From: an uncultured Mordavella sp.
GTDB taxonomy: Bacteria; Bacillota; Clostridia; Lachnospirales; Lachnospiraceae
Assembly (NCBI GenBank): GCA_902406105.1
Contig: CABPCP010000003.1
Span: 10,611-74,610 of the forward strand
DNA: 64,000 nucleotides
Direction: 5' to 3'
Shown: positions 44,084-52,407 of the stretch, piece by piece
Position numbering within the stretch: position 1 is the stretch's first letter
Layout: each line of letters opens with the position of its first letter
The notes under the pieces: generated by a model
What the model was told of the DNA's origin: nothing
What the model saw: the letters and a program-made list of their open reading frames with translations, nothing else
The model's database searches: none
Position numbers and translations under genes: made by a program

Positions 44084-45805
44084 CTATTCTTTTTCAATGC
44101 CAAGATAGGGGAATATATTCTGGAAGATATCCCCCATGACCGGCGCCGCGATCGTCCCTCCATAATAGATCCCCTGAGGATCATAGATCACACACATGCC
44201 CAGGATCCGGGGATCGTCCGCAGGCGCAAATCCAATAAAGGAAGAAATGTATTTGTTGGCGCTTCTGGGAAGCGTCTGAGAGGTAGCTGTCTTTCCTCCT
44301 ATATGGTATCCTTCAATATAAGCGTTTTTCCCCGACCCTTCTCTGACCACTCCCTCCAGAAGGGCCTGCATAGTCTCGGACGTTTCTTCTGAAACGATCC
44401 GTTCTCCCTCTTCATAAGCAAATTCTTTGATTTCTTTTCCGTCCTTATCTAAAATGCGCACTCCAAAATGAGGCGTTACCCGGTTTCCTCCATTGACCAG
44501 GGAACTGACGGTAGCCGCAAGCTGAATGGGCGTTACCTGAAAGGACTGTCCAAAACTCATGGTCGCAAGCTCCACCTGTCCCACATTTTCCTGCTTATGC
44601 ATGATGGTGGCCGCTTCTCCCGGCAGATCTACTCCTGTCATTCCCATCAGTCCGAATTGGTTGAAATACTTATAGAAATTTTCTGTTCCCAGCCGCAGGC
44701 CGATCTCGATAAACACAGGGTTGCAGGAGTTCTGGATCCCTTCCACAAATGTCTCCGCCCCATGTCCTCCCACCTTATGGCATCGGATCTTCCGGTCTTC
44801 TACCATCTTGTACCCCGGACAGCTAAAGGTATCGTCCAATTCTACCACTCCCTCTTCCAGACAGGCGGAGGCTGTAATGATCTTAAACGTAGATCCCGGC
44901 TCATAAGTATCATTGATACAGCCGTTCCGCCACATCTGGTTCAGCGCTTCCTGCAGTTCCTCGTCTGTCATCCCTTCCGCCGTTCCTGTATTTAGCTCAA
45001 AAGGCTCATTGAGATCAAATTCCGGTACATTTACCATGGCCAGGATCTCGCCGTTCTCAGGATTCATCAGGAGGATTCCCACTTTGTCCGCCTGCTTTTC
45101 TTCCATCACTTTTTCCGCCATCTGCTGTGCGTACATCTGGATGTTGTAGTCCAAACTGATCTGCAGGGTATGCCCTGGGACCGGCTCGATCCGGGCTTCC
45201 GCCACTCCGTCCAGTTCTACGCCCCTGGCATCTGTTGTTGTCAGGATGGTCCCATTCTCCCCTTTCAGATATTCTTCATACTTCACTTCCAGTCCTATGA
45301 TGCCCTGGTTGTCTCCCCCTGTAAATCCCAGGACTTTTGATGCCAGCTCCCCATAGGGATAATACCGCTTAAAATCTTCATCCACTTTTACCCCATCCAG
45401 TTCCAGATTCCGGATCTTGTCTCCCGTCTCTTTATCCACATTTGTCTTGATCCGTTCCATAGATGAAACTTTCTCTACCTTTCCCCTGACTTCTTCTTCC
45501 GTAAGTTCTAATTCCCTGGACAATACGTGGATAATCTTCTCTGGTTCTTTTATCTGGCTGTGAATGACGGAAATCGTACACACCGTCCGATTCGTTGCCA
45601 AGACCGTACCATTTGTATCTACGATCTCCCCTCTTGCCGCCTTGATCTCCCGCTCCCTTTCGTGGAGAGCTTCCGCCTTTTCCTGATAATATTCCGCTTC
45701 AAATACCATCAGATAGATCAGTCTTCCCGCCAGCACCAGAGCGATTCCCACAGCGCATAGAAACACCACCAAAAGTTTCTTCCTATTATAAGTTTTATTC
45801 TTCAT
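44084..45805 (-). CDS. Class B penicillin-binding protein, SpoVD-like
   Basis: Monofunctional transpeptidase of 573 residues with one N-terminal membrane helix (about 10-36), a PBP dimerisation domain and a transpeptidase domain. Catalytic S305-T-F-K308 and S360-C-N362 are intact. The third motif reads K505-T-A rather than KTG, which I recall as usual for Clostridia SpoVD-type proteins; no PASTA domains follow. Tandem with another class B PBP and upstream of mraY, so one is probably septal and this one cortex-specific. The RBS (GCGAGG) is in a hairpin with upstream CCTCGC (45810-45857), suggesting post-transcriptional control. Confidence 0.88.
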   Translation of the reverse strand: MKNKTYNRKKLLVVFLCAVGIALVLAGRLIYLMVFEAEYYQEKAEALHEREREIKAARGEIVDTNGTVLATNRTVCTISVIHSQIKEPEKIIHVLSRELELTEEEVRGKVEKVSSMERIKTNVDKETGDKIRNLELDGVKVDEDFKRYYPYGELASKVLGFTGGDNQGIIGLEVKYEEYLKGENGTILTTTDARGVELDGVAEARIEPVPGHTLQISLDYNIQMYAQQMAEKVMEEKQADKVGILLMNPENGEILAMVNVPEFDLNEPFELNTGTAEGMTDEELQEALNQMWRNGCINDTYEPGSTFKIITASACLEEGVVELDDTFSCPGYKMVEDRKIRCHKVGGHGAETFVEGIQNSCNPVFIEIGLRLGTENFYKYFNQFGLMGMTGVDLPGEAATIMHKQENVGQVELATMSFGQSFQVTPIQLAATVSSLVNGGNRVTPHFGVRILDKDGKEIKEFAYEEGERIVSEETSETMQALLEGVVREGSGKNAYIEGYHIGGKTATSQTLPRSANKYISSFIGFAPADDPRILGMCVIYDPQGIYYGGTIAAPVMGDIFQNIFPYLGIEKE

Positions 45806-45857
45806 AAAAAACCTCGCAAAAGCCGTTTCTATAATTTATTAAGACTTCTGCGAGGTT
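45806..45857 (-). promoter_or_regulatory. Hairpin sequestering the RBS of the SpoVD-like gene
   Basis: Minus strand AACCTCGCA (45849-45857) pairs with TGCGAGGTT (45810-45818) over 9 bp with a 30-nt loop. The second arm contains the GAGG ribosome site, followed by TTTTTT and the ATG at 45805. The same shape could act as an intrinsic terminator. Either way it should lower expression of the downstream PBP relative to the upstream one. Confidence 0.6.
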
Positions 45858-45873
45858 ATTCTGCAAATTCTAT

Positions 45874-47706
45874 TTATTCTGCCGCCGCCTTCTCTACTCC
45901 AAGATAAGGCAGTATTTCTTTCATGATATCCGCCGCCAGAGTAGTGGCCAGCTTGCTGTCTGACTGGACGGCGACGTTGGGTTCATCGATGACCACATAA
46001 ATCATTACCTGCGGATCCTCCTGGGGCGCGTATCCAATAAAAGAAACCAGATAATTGCCTTGTCCTCTCGGATGTTTCTCCGCGGTTCCAGTCTTTCCTC
46101 CAATATCGTATCCTTCCACCGCCGCGGAAGAACCGGTTCCTTCTTCTACTACACTATACATATAATCTTTGATGATCTGGCTGGTCTCTTCCGAAACTGT
46201 CCGGCCGATCAAAACAGAATCTTTGTTCTCTGTCACGTTTCCATTTTCATCTTGGATCTGTTTGACCACATGGGGCTGATAATACTCTCCGCCGTTGATC
46301 AAAGAGCAGAACCCTGCCGCCATCTGAGTCATTGTCACGTCAAAGTTCTGCCCAAAAGCATTGGTGGCCAGACTGGCTGAGTCCATGTTTTCCGCGGTAT
46401 ACAGAACGCCTTCCTGCTCTCCCGGAAGGTCGATGCCTGTCTGTTTTCCAAACCCAAACTGTTCCTGATACCGGGTAAATTCCTCCACTCCCAGATCCGC
46501 CCCGATTTCCATCAAAGCCACATTACAGGAATTTTCTATGGCCTGCCTCAAAGTCTGAGTCCCATGGCCGCTCCGGTTATTGCAATGGATATCGTAATCT
46601 CCTACATGGAGTTTCCCTCCGCAATAATAGGTCTCGTCTCCCGTCAGATTCCCAAATTCCAATCCCGCCGCCACTGTGAACGGCTTGAAGGTGGATCCCG
46701 GCTCATACACTTCATTTACACAAAAGTTATTCCAAAGAGAAGTCAAAGCCTCCACCTTTTCTTCGTCTCCCATAGACTGAATTTCCTCTTCCGAATAATA
46801 TCTTGTCAGATCTCTTGGGTTGTTAAGATCGTAATTCGGATAAGAAGCTTCTGCCAGGATCTCTCCGTTTTGCGGATTCATTACGATCACGCCGGTATTG
46901 GCGCTTCCCTCTCCGGTCCTGGCTTCATTTTTATGGGCTTCGTTGAAAGCCAGAACATGTTCTTCCACAACGCTTTGGATCTGCAGGTCTATGGTCGAAA
47001 CGACTGTGCTTCCGTTTTCCGGTTCTTTTACTGTCCTCTCCAAAGAAGCGCTTTCGTCCTGGTAACCGTACTCCCGTCCGTCTGTTCCATTTAAAATAGA
47101 GTTATAGGACGCTTCAATCCCATTATTTCCCACATTGCCATCAGCGGTAAAACCGATCACATCGCAGGCGAGCGTTTCGTAAGGATAGGTTCTTATATAA
47201 TCCTCTTCCAGCCAGATTCCTTTTATATTAGGGTAGTTTTCATCGTCTTCGTCAATCTCCTCAAACTCCCGCGCCGTATTGTAGTCTATACTTTTTTTCA
47301 GCACCTCATATCTGCTGGAGGGCTTTTCTTCGATCAGGTTCCGGACCGTTTCTTCCTCAATTTCAAAACAGTCTTTGAGAACCTGGATCGTGGGGTCCAC
47401 ACTGTCCTCGTCCTCAAGCATCGCTTTCACATCCAGGATCACATTGTAGACCCGCTCGCTGGTCGCCAGTTTTGTGCCGTTACGGTCCACAATGTCTCCC
47501 CGCTTGAAGGGAATGACCCTGCTGTCATACTGCTGCTGGTCCAAGACCACTTTGGTGTATTCTTCTCCATTAGAAGCGTTAATATAAGTAACTCTTCCCA
47601 CCAAAAGCGCAAAAGCCAGTACGACGATCCCAAAGATTCCTACCAGCTTTTTCTGCATTAGTTTATTCATTTTTCTCCGAAGAGGATTCCTTTTCTTTCT
47701 TGTCAT
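45874..47706 (-). CDS. Class B penicillin-binding protein 2 (FtsI/PbpB type)
   Basis: Septal transpeptidase candidate of 610 residues. The N-terminus is very basic, a membrane helix is at about 21-42, and the dimerisation domain and transpeptidase domain follow, with S338-T-F-K341, S-C-N in ENSCNV, and intact KTG (GGKTGTAEKHPRG) near residue 540. ATG at 47706 has AGGTGA upstream, preferred to a TTG five codons earlier. It follows ftsL by 11 nt, so it is the likely FtsL/DivIB partner. Its intact KTG distinguishes it from the next PBP. Confidence 0.9.
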   Translation of the reverse strand: MTRKKRNPLRRKMNKLMQKKLVGIFGIVVLAFALLVGRVTYINASNGEEYTKVVLDQQQYDSRVIPFKRGDIVDRNGTKLATSERVYNVILDVKAMLEDEDSVDPTIQVLKDCFEIEEETVRNLIEEKPSSRYEVLKKSIDYNTAREFEEIDEDDENYPNIKGIWLEEDYIRTYPYETLACDVIGFTADGNVGNNGIEASYNSILNGTDGREYGYQDESASLERTVKEPENGSTVVSTIDLQIQSVVEEHVLAFNEAHKNEARTGEGSANTGVIVMNPQNGEILAEASYPNYDLNNPRDLTRYYSEEEIQSMGDEEKVEALTSLWNNFCVNEVYEPGSTFKPFTVAAGLEFGNLTGDETYYCGGKLHVGDYDIHCNNRSGHGTQTLRQAIENSCNVALMEIGADLGVEEFTRYQEQFGFGKQTGIDLPGEQEGVLYTAENMDSASLATNAFGQNFDVTMTQMAAGFCSLINGGEYYQPHVVKQIQDENGNVTENKDSVLIGRTVSEETSQIIKDYMYSVVEEGTGSSAAVEGYDIGGKTGTAEKHPRGQGNYLVSFIGYAPQEDPQVMIYVVIDEPNVAVQSDSKLATTLAADIMKEILPYLGVEKAAAE

Positions 47707-47717
47707 GCTTTCACCTG

Positions 47718-48236
47718 TCAATTGTTATGATCTGACCGGGCCAGTACCCCGTCTTCCGGAATGCTTTCATACTGCTTTACATAGTCCGCGGATGGGCTCT
47801 CATATTCTACTACCTGCTCTGGTGATGCGTAGACCATCCCCAGATCTTCCTGGGCTGCTTTTTTTATCTCTTCTACGTCTACAGAGTCCATGACCGTGTT
47901 GTATCTGGTGTCATTTTCTTCCCGAAGCTGGGCCAGTTCCTCCTGCATTGCGGTCACATTTTTAGAGCTGTCCGTGATCCTGGCCTGAAGACGTACATAT
48001 CCCACGCAGACTACTAGTGTCAGCAGTGCTGCCGCCGTCAGAAATACTACATATCCCGCGTTCATTCGAAGGGCTTTTCTACGATTATTCCGTACCTGGC
48101 GGCTGACTTTTCTCTGCGGTGTTCTCTCCCGCCTTTCCGGCTCCCGAACCGGTTTTGGCGCAGCATTTCCGTATACATAAGCCTGTCCCTGTGTCCGGAC
48201 AGAGCTATATCTTCTCGCTGTTGTTCTTGCTGCCAT
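47718..48236 (-). CDS. ftsL: FtsL-like cell-division protein
   Basis: Bitopic protein of 172 residues. The Arg-rich cytoplasmic tail (about 1-57) is followed by one membrane helix (58-82) and a short coiled coil with leucine/asparagine heptads (ITDSSKNVTAMQEELAQLREEND), then an acidic tail. Size, topology and position between rsmH and the PBP genes identify FtsL despite poor conservation. The cytoplasmic tail is longer than usual. AAAGGGGTGA precedes the ATG. Confidence 0.85.
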   Translation of the reverse strand: MAARTTARRYSSVRTQGQAYVYGNAAPKPVREPERRERTPQRKVSRQVRNNRRKALRMNAGYVVFLTAAALLTLVVCVGYVRLQARITDSSKNVTAMQEELAQLREENDTRYNTVMDSVDVEEIKKAAQEDLGMVYASPEQVVEYESPSADYVKQYESIPEDGVLARSDHNN

Positions 48237-48259
48237 GTACGTATCACCCCTTTATCCAG

Positions 48260-49195
48260 CTAACAGCGTTCAAATATCCGAAGCTTGGCGCTCTTAGAAC
48301 GGCTGTTTCTTTCCATTTCTTCTTTACTTGGCAGAATTGGTTTTCTGGTTACTATACTCCCCTTTGGGACGTTTCCGCATACACATACGGGAAAGTCACT
48401 GGGACAGGTGCAGGGATTCTCATTTTTCCGAAAAGCCGCTTTCACAATCCTGTCCTCTAACGAGTGGAACGTAATAATACAGATCCGCCCGCCTGGATTC
48501 AATAATTCGATCATATCATCCAGCGAATCCCTAAGTACATCCAACTCTCTGTTGAGTTCAATACGGATCGCCTGAAACGTCCGTTTGGCGGGATGTCCTG
48601 ATTTCTTTTGAAATTTCATGGGAATGGACTGGCGTATGATCTCTACCAGCTGCCCTGTCGTCTCTACAGGCGCTTTCTCTCTCGCTTCAACAATATGTTT
48701 CGCGATATTTTTGGCGAACTTGTCCTCCCCGTAATCCCGAATCATATGATAGAGTTCTTGTTCGCCGTAGCCATTGACGATGTCCCTGGCCGTCATATTC
48801 TGACGAGTATCCATCCGCATATCCAGAGGTGCATCTTCGCGATAGGAGAATCCCCGCTCTGCCGTATCTAACTGATAAGAGGATACGCCCAGATCGAGCA
48901 CGATCCCATCGACCTTGTCAATGCCAAGCTGTTGGAGCTGCGACTTCATATCACGATAGTTGCTCCGTACGATCGTGACTTTCTCCCCGAAGTCTTTCAG
49001 TCGGATGCCCGCAGCCTCGATGGCTGCCCCATCCTGGTCTATTCCTACAATACTCCCCTTAGGCCCTAACCTTTTGCAGATCTCATAGGCATGTCCTCCG
49101 CCCCCCAGCGTTCCATCCACATAGATCCCGTCAGGTTTGATATTCAGGCCGTTTACAGTTTCTTCAAGTAATACCGATGTGTGTTCGAACTCCAT
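48260..49195 (-). CDS. rsmH: 16S rRNA (cytosine-1402-N4)-methyltransferase
   Basis: SAM-dependent methyltransferase (also MraW) of 311 residues that modifies C1402 in the ribosomal decoding site. Motif I is [13 protein letters not shown] at about 27-39, with [19 protein letters not shown] and the C-terminal [12 protein letters not shown] typical of the family. ATG is preceded by GGGAGAAGAT. It lies 11 nt downstream of mraZ, the canonical start of the dcw cluster. Confidence 0.97.
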   Translation of the reverse strand: MEFEHTSVLLEETVNGLNIKPDGIYVDGTLGGGGHAYEICKRLGPKGSIVGIDQDGAAIEAAGIRLKDFGEKVTIVRSNYRDMKSQLQQLGIDKVDGIVLDLGVSSYQLDTAERGFSYREDAPLDMRMDTRQNMTARDIVNGYGEQELYHMIRDYGEDKFAKNIAKHIVEAREKAPVETTGQLVEIIRQSIPMKFQKKSGHPAKRTFQAIRIELNRELDVLRDSLDDMIELLNPGGRICIITFHSLEDRIVKAAFRKNENPCTCPSDFPVCVCGNVPKGSIVTRKPILPSKEEMERNSRSKSAKLRIFERC

Positions 49196-49206
49196 ATCTT
49201 CTCCCT

Positions 49207-49647
49207 CTAGATACTGAATCCGCTCTCTTCCATATCGGATGCGATATCCTCAATGTTGAGTTCCACTTCAGCATTCTTTTCATCCCATCTTGCTTTGTCC
49301 CAGATCTCGGCACGCTTCCCCATACCGATAAAGACTACTTCCTTTTCTAATTTGGCATAGTCCCTGAGAACCGATGGGATCAAGGTTCTCCCTTGCTTAT
49401 CAAGGTCCCCGTCCGCCGCGCTTCCCTGAAAGAAATACGCGAAAGCACGGGCTTTTTTGTCTGTGGTGGTGGGTAAGGCGTTCAGTTTCTCTTCAAAGGC
49501 GTTCCATTCGTTTTCCGGATATACGTACAAGCAGTGTTCCATTCCTTTTGTAATGACGAAATTCTCCCCAAGATCGTCACGAAACTTAGCGGGAATGATC
49601 AATCTGCCTTTCGGGTCAATATTATGACTGTACTCTCCTTTCAACAT
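49207..49647 (-). CDS. mraZ: Transcriptional regulator MraZ
   Basis: AbrB-fold DNA-binding protein of 146 residues that autoregulates the dcw cluster. It has two swapped-hairpin repeats, each with a DxKGR-like signature ([18 protein letters not shown] near 9-26 and [18 protein letters not shown] near 79-96). ATG at 49647 has AAGGTGAG upstream. A longer reading to 49710 would translate the operator repeats, so it is rejected. Five AAGTGG boxes and a sigma-A promoter lie directly upstream. Confidence 0.95.
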   Translation of the reverse strand: MLKGEYSHNIDPKGRLIIPAKFRDDLGENFVITKGMEHCLYVYPENEWNAFEEKLNALPTTTDKKARAFAYFFQGSAADGDLDKQGRTLIPSVLRDYAKLEKEVVFIGMGKRAEIWDKARWDEKNAEVELNIEDIASDMEESGFSI

Positions 49648-49675
49648 GAAACTCACCTTCTTTCGAAGCGGTCTG

Positions 49676-49722
49676 CCACTTAGTCTCCACTTCGTTCCAC
49701 TTTTCACCACTTCCTACCACTT
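49676..49722 (-). promoter_or_regulatory. MraZ operator: five AAGTGG repeats
   Basis: Minus strand AAGTGG occurs at 49717-49722, 49707-49712, 49697-49702, 49687-49692 and 49676-49681, spaced 10, 10, 10 and 11 bp. Same-face direct repeats with TGG cores are the known form of MraZ sites. They sit between the promoter and the mraZ start codon. Confidence 0.85.
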
Positions 49723-49728
49723 GACCTC

Positions 49729-49757
49729 ATTGTAAACCATATTTTTGCTGATTTCAA
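49729..49757 (-). promoter_or_regulatory. Sigma-A promoter of the dcw cluster
   Basis: Minus strand: TTGAAA (49752-49757), 17-bp spacer, TACAAT (49729-49734). The -10 ends 7 nt before the first MraZ box, so MraZ bound there would cover the transcription start. Confidence 0.75.
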
Positions 49758-49762
49758 CCCCT

Positions 49763-49830
49763 TTTTTTAATTTGGGCCGGGGGATTTTTAAAAATCCCCC
49801 GGCCCAAATTAAAAAAGCCCTGTCCCAAAT
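49763..49830. repeat. Long palindromic repeat, copy 2, upstream of the dcw promoter
   Basis: A perfect 54-nt palindrome (49763-49816) is built on GGGCCGGGGGATTTTT and its complement. The tail GCCCTGTCCC (49817-49826) is the same as in copy 1 at 32210. It lies between the terminator of the 49894 gene and the mraZ promoter. The arms extend further in AT here than in copy 1. Confidence 0.9.
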
Positions 49831-49831
49831 C

Positions 49832-49864
49832 AAAAAAAAGACAAGAACCGTTTCCGTTCTTGTC
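49832..49864 (-). terminator. Terminator after the small membrane protein gene
   Basis: Minus strand GACAAGAAC (49856-49864) pairs with GTTCTTGTC (49840-49848), a 9-bp stem with 7-nt loop, followed by eight Ts. Confidence 0.85.
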
Positions 49865-49893
49865 CTTTTGGATTTTTCTTCAGTTTTTCCCGG

Positions 49894-50175
49894 CTATTCT
49901 GCGGTTTTCGCTTCTGCGGCTTCTGCTTCTTCCGCCTGCACGGTAGCCAGTCGGTCCTGCAGTTCATTTACTGCCGTATAGTCGATCTGTACTTCTTCTG
50001 TGGCCTTGCTGCTCTCATAGGTCCCATATGCGGAATAGCCGATCCAGCCTATCAGAAGAATTCCTACCACTCCAACAACGCACTTGCGAATCACGTTTGC
50101 GGCTTTCTCTTTGCGCATGATCTGCTTACGGTTGGCCTTTTCTTTTTTATATTTGTCTACTTTTTCCTGACTCAT
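49894..50175 (-). CDS. Small hypothetical protein with one membrane helix
   Basis: A 93-residue protein: basic N-terminal 30 residues (KVDKYKKEKANRKQIMRKEK), one membrane helix at about 31-52, then an acidic, Ala/Glu-rich outer tail (EEAEAAEAKTAE). No known domain is recognised. AGGAGG precedes the ATG, and a strong terminator follows, so it is probably a real single gene or the last gene after degV. The topology would suit a small divisome or envelope accessory protein, which is only suggested by position. Confidence 0.7.
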   Translation of the reverse strand: MSQEKVDKYKKEKANRKQIMRKEKAANVIRKCVVGVVGILLIGWIGYSAYGTYESSKATEEVQIDYTAVNELQDRLATVQAEEAEAAEAKTAE

Positions 50176-50232
50176 AACAACTGTGTTCCTCCTATCCGCT
50201 CCAATAGGGATATTCTACCACAATCTTTCTGA

Positions 50233-51072
50233 TTATACAACCACGATCACACCGCCGTCGGATGCGTACATACTGCTGATCCCTGCCGTGTCAAGAATAA
50301 TGACATCCTTAAATGAAGCCCGCTCTTTTAACATATCCGCCACATCTTCCGCCCGCTTTGGACAGTTGCAGTGAGAAATCGCCAGAATCTTTTCTGTAGG
50401 ATTTTTCAGATTTTTGATAATCTCATCCACCATCTTACTCAAGGCCTTTTTGATCCCTCTGGCCTGTCCAAGCTGACAGATGGTTCCATTAGGCGTCGCC
50501 CCCATTACCGGTTTAATATTCAGCGCGGAGGCCACGATTGCTTTCAATCCAGTCAGTCTCCCGTTTTTACGGAGCGTCTCCAGGGTCTCCAGCACAAAAT
50601 ACGTATCTTGTTCTAGAATATATGCTTCCACCGCATCAATGGTCTCCTGGAAGCTCATCCCCTTTTCTTCACATTCCGCCGCCTTCTTGGCGATCAAAGT
50701 CTCGCCTACCGAAGCGGAGCGGGAATTGAATATATAGATGTCCTTTTCCCCATATTCCTCATGATACAGCTTTTTTCCCAGCTGAGCGCTGTTGTATGAT
50801 CCGCTCAGTTCCGCGGAAAGCGTTACCGCGTAAACATGTTCTTCTTCGCAGTGAAACGCTTCCATGTATCTTTCCGGAGAAGGGCAGGAGGATTTGGGAC
50901 ATTCCGGCGACTCAGATACCAGCTGCAAAAATCTCGCCTGATCAAAGGTCTCGTCATCAATAATATGATGTCCATTGACATCAATCTCCAGAGACGCCGT
51001 CTCAAAATGTCCAGATTCCTTCATTTCTTTCGTCAATTCTCCACAGCTGTCCACAACAATCTTATAACTCAT
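50233..51072 (-). CDS. DegV-family fatty-acid-binding protein
   Basis: A 279-residue DegV/FakB-like protein that binds a fatty acid and may present it to a FakA-type kinase. N-terminal strand KIVVDSCGELT, lipid-site region SAELSGSYNSAQLG, and the second domain with NGRLTGLKA and LNIKPVMGA are typical. ATG at 51072 follows GGGAGG; an ATG two codons earlier is too close to it. No kinase gene is nearby. The upstream 51115-51187 interval carries a TATAAT box on each strand within an inverted repeat. Confidence 0.9.
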   Translation of the reverse strand: MSYKIVVDSCGELTKEMKESGHFETASLEIDVNGHHIIDDETFDQARFLQLVSESPECPKSSCPSPERYMEAFHCEEEHVYAVTLSAELSGSYNSAQLGKKLYHEEYGEKDIYIFNSRSASVGETLIAKKAAECEEKGMSFQETIDAVEAYILEQDTYFVLETLETLRKNGRLTGLKAIVASALNIKPVMGATPNGTICQLGQARGIKKALSKMVDEIIKNLKNPTEKILAISHCNCPKRAEDVADMLKERASFKDVIILDTAGISSMYASDGGVIVVV

Positions 51073-51187
51073 AGTCATCCTCCCTGCATACAGGCCGCCG
51101 TCTTTTGCCCGCATTCATTTCTATTATACATAGTATTAAATACCACGTATAATATCATAACATAGAACCTGTGGAAAGAAAAGGAAA

Positions 51188-52351
51188 TTATTCACTAAAT
51201 TTGATCGTTCTTGACACTCCCAGAACAATTCCCATCTCCGCCATCAAAAACAGCACCGACGTTCCCCCATAACTGATGAAAGGAAGCGTGACTCCAGTAT
51301 TCGGAAGAATATTTGTCACTACCGCCACATTCAGGAAAACCTGAAGCGCAATATGGGCAAAAATTCCCGTCACGATCAGGGAGCCATAGAGATCCGGCGC
51401 GTTCTGGGCGATCACCAAGATCCGATACAGCAGCATACCAAAAAGCACCAGCAGCACGATCACTCCAAAGACTCCCAATTCCTCACAGATCACCGTAAGG
51501 ATCATATCATTCTGCACCTCCGGGATCACCATTTTCTGAGCGCTGTTCCCCAGCCCCTTGCCGAAGAACCCGCCAGACCCGATTGCGTAAAGTCCCTGAA
51601 GAGTCTGGTAGCCGCCGGTTTCCGCGTATTCTTCCAGGTTGAGCCACACAGCAAGCCTCCGGAACCGGAAATTACTGCTGGAAGCAAGCTGATTCCCCAG
51701 CGTCAGCACCAGTATCACAAAACTAGCAATGCCGGCGGCAAACAAAATAACAAACGGCTTCGTCCTTGGATGGGCAACGAAAATAATAGCGCAGCTGATT
51801 CCAAGCACAATAAGCGCCGTACTTAAGTTCTCTGTCAAAAACAGCACTCCGGCGGCCGCCACAGCTCCCCAAGCCAGAGCTTTCGCGGCTCCCACCATAG
51901 TTTTAAATTCTTTCCCCATCTTACAGATCACCACCGGGATAAACAGGATCACCGCGATCTTCGTAAGCTCAGAAGGCTGGAACTGCTGCCCCAGCGGAAG
52001 CTGGATCCACCGTCTGGCGCCATTAACTTCCTTGCCAAGAGGCGTCTGTACCAAAGCCATCGCGGCCAAAGAAATAATGTAGAAAGCTTTCGCCCTGCGG
52101 ATATACCAATGATAATTGATCTTGGACACTACATAAATAATGACAAATCCCAAGATACAGAATATGATCTGCCGCTTAAAATAGTACATGCTGTCATTAT
52201 ATTCGATCATTGCGCTGTAAGCGCTGGTGCTGTATAACATCACCAGTCCGAAACAAACAAGAAAGACCAGTACCGCCATCAGACTATAATCATAATATCT
52301 GACCGGGACTGGTCCTTTATTCTCTTTTTTCTTTCTGCGCGTCCCTGCCAT
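51188..52351 (-). CDS. SEDS-family peptidoglycan polymerase (second FtsW/SpoVE)
   Basis: Polytopic SEDS glycosyltransferase of 387 residues, closely related to the dcw ftsW product: VMLYSTSAYS, GARRWIQLPLGQQFQPSELTK, VQNDMILTVICEELGV and NTGVTLPFISYGGTS. A Lys/Arg-rich N-terminal stretch precedes about ten helices. In Clostridia one of two such copies usually serves vegetative division or elongation and the other spore cortex synthesis. Nothing upstream tells which applies here. It lies downstream of pflB as a separate gene. Confidence 0.9.
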   Translation of the reverse strand: MAGTRRKKKENKGPVPVRYYDYSLMAVLVFLVCFGLVMLYSTSAYSAMIEYNDSMYYFKRQIIFCILGFVIIYVVSKINYHWYIRRAKAFYIISLAAMALVQTPLGKEVNGARRWIQLPLGQQFQPSELTKIAVILFIPVVICKMGKEFKTMVGAAKALAWGAVAAAGVLFLTENLSTALIVLGISCAIIFVAHPRTKPFVILFAAGIASFVILVLTLGNQLASSSNFRFRRLAVWLNLEEYAETGGYQTLQGLYAIGSGGFFGKGLGNSAQKMVIPEVQNDMILTVICEELGVFGVIVLLVLFGMLLYRILVIAQNAPDLYGSLIVTGIFAHIALQVFLNVAVVTNILPNTGVTLPFISYGGTSVLFLMAEMGIVLGVSRTIKFSE

Positions 52352-52407
52352 AATATCTACACTCCAATCGTTTTCATTATACTCAGTTACGCGCAGAAAA
52401 ACAACCG

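Noticed and set aside
49676..49722. Tandem AAGTGG repeats as a CRISPR array
   Set aside because: Repeats are 6 bp at 10-bp period, in front of mraZ; this is an MraZ operator.
51121..51156. Inverted repeat with TATAAT on both strands between degV and the second FtsW gene
   Set aside because: A matching -35 is weak on the minus strand, and on the plus strand there is no gene to transcribe; not strong enough to call a bidirectional promoter.
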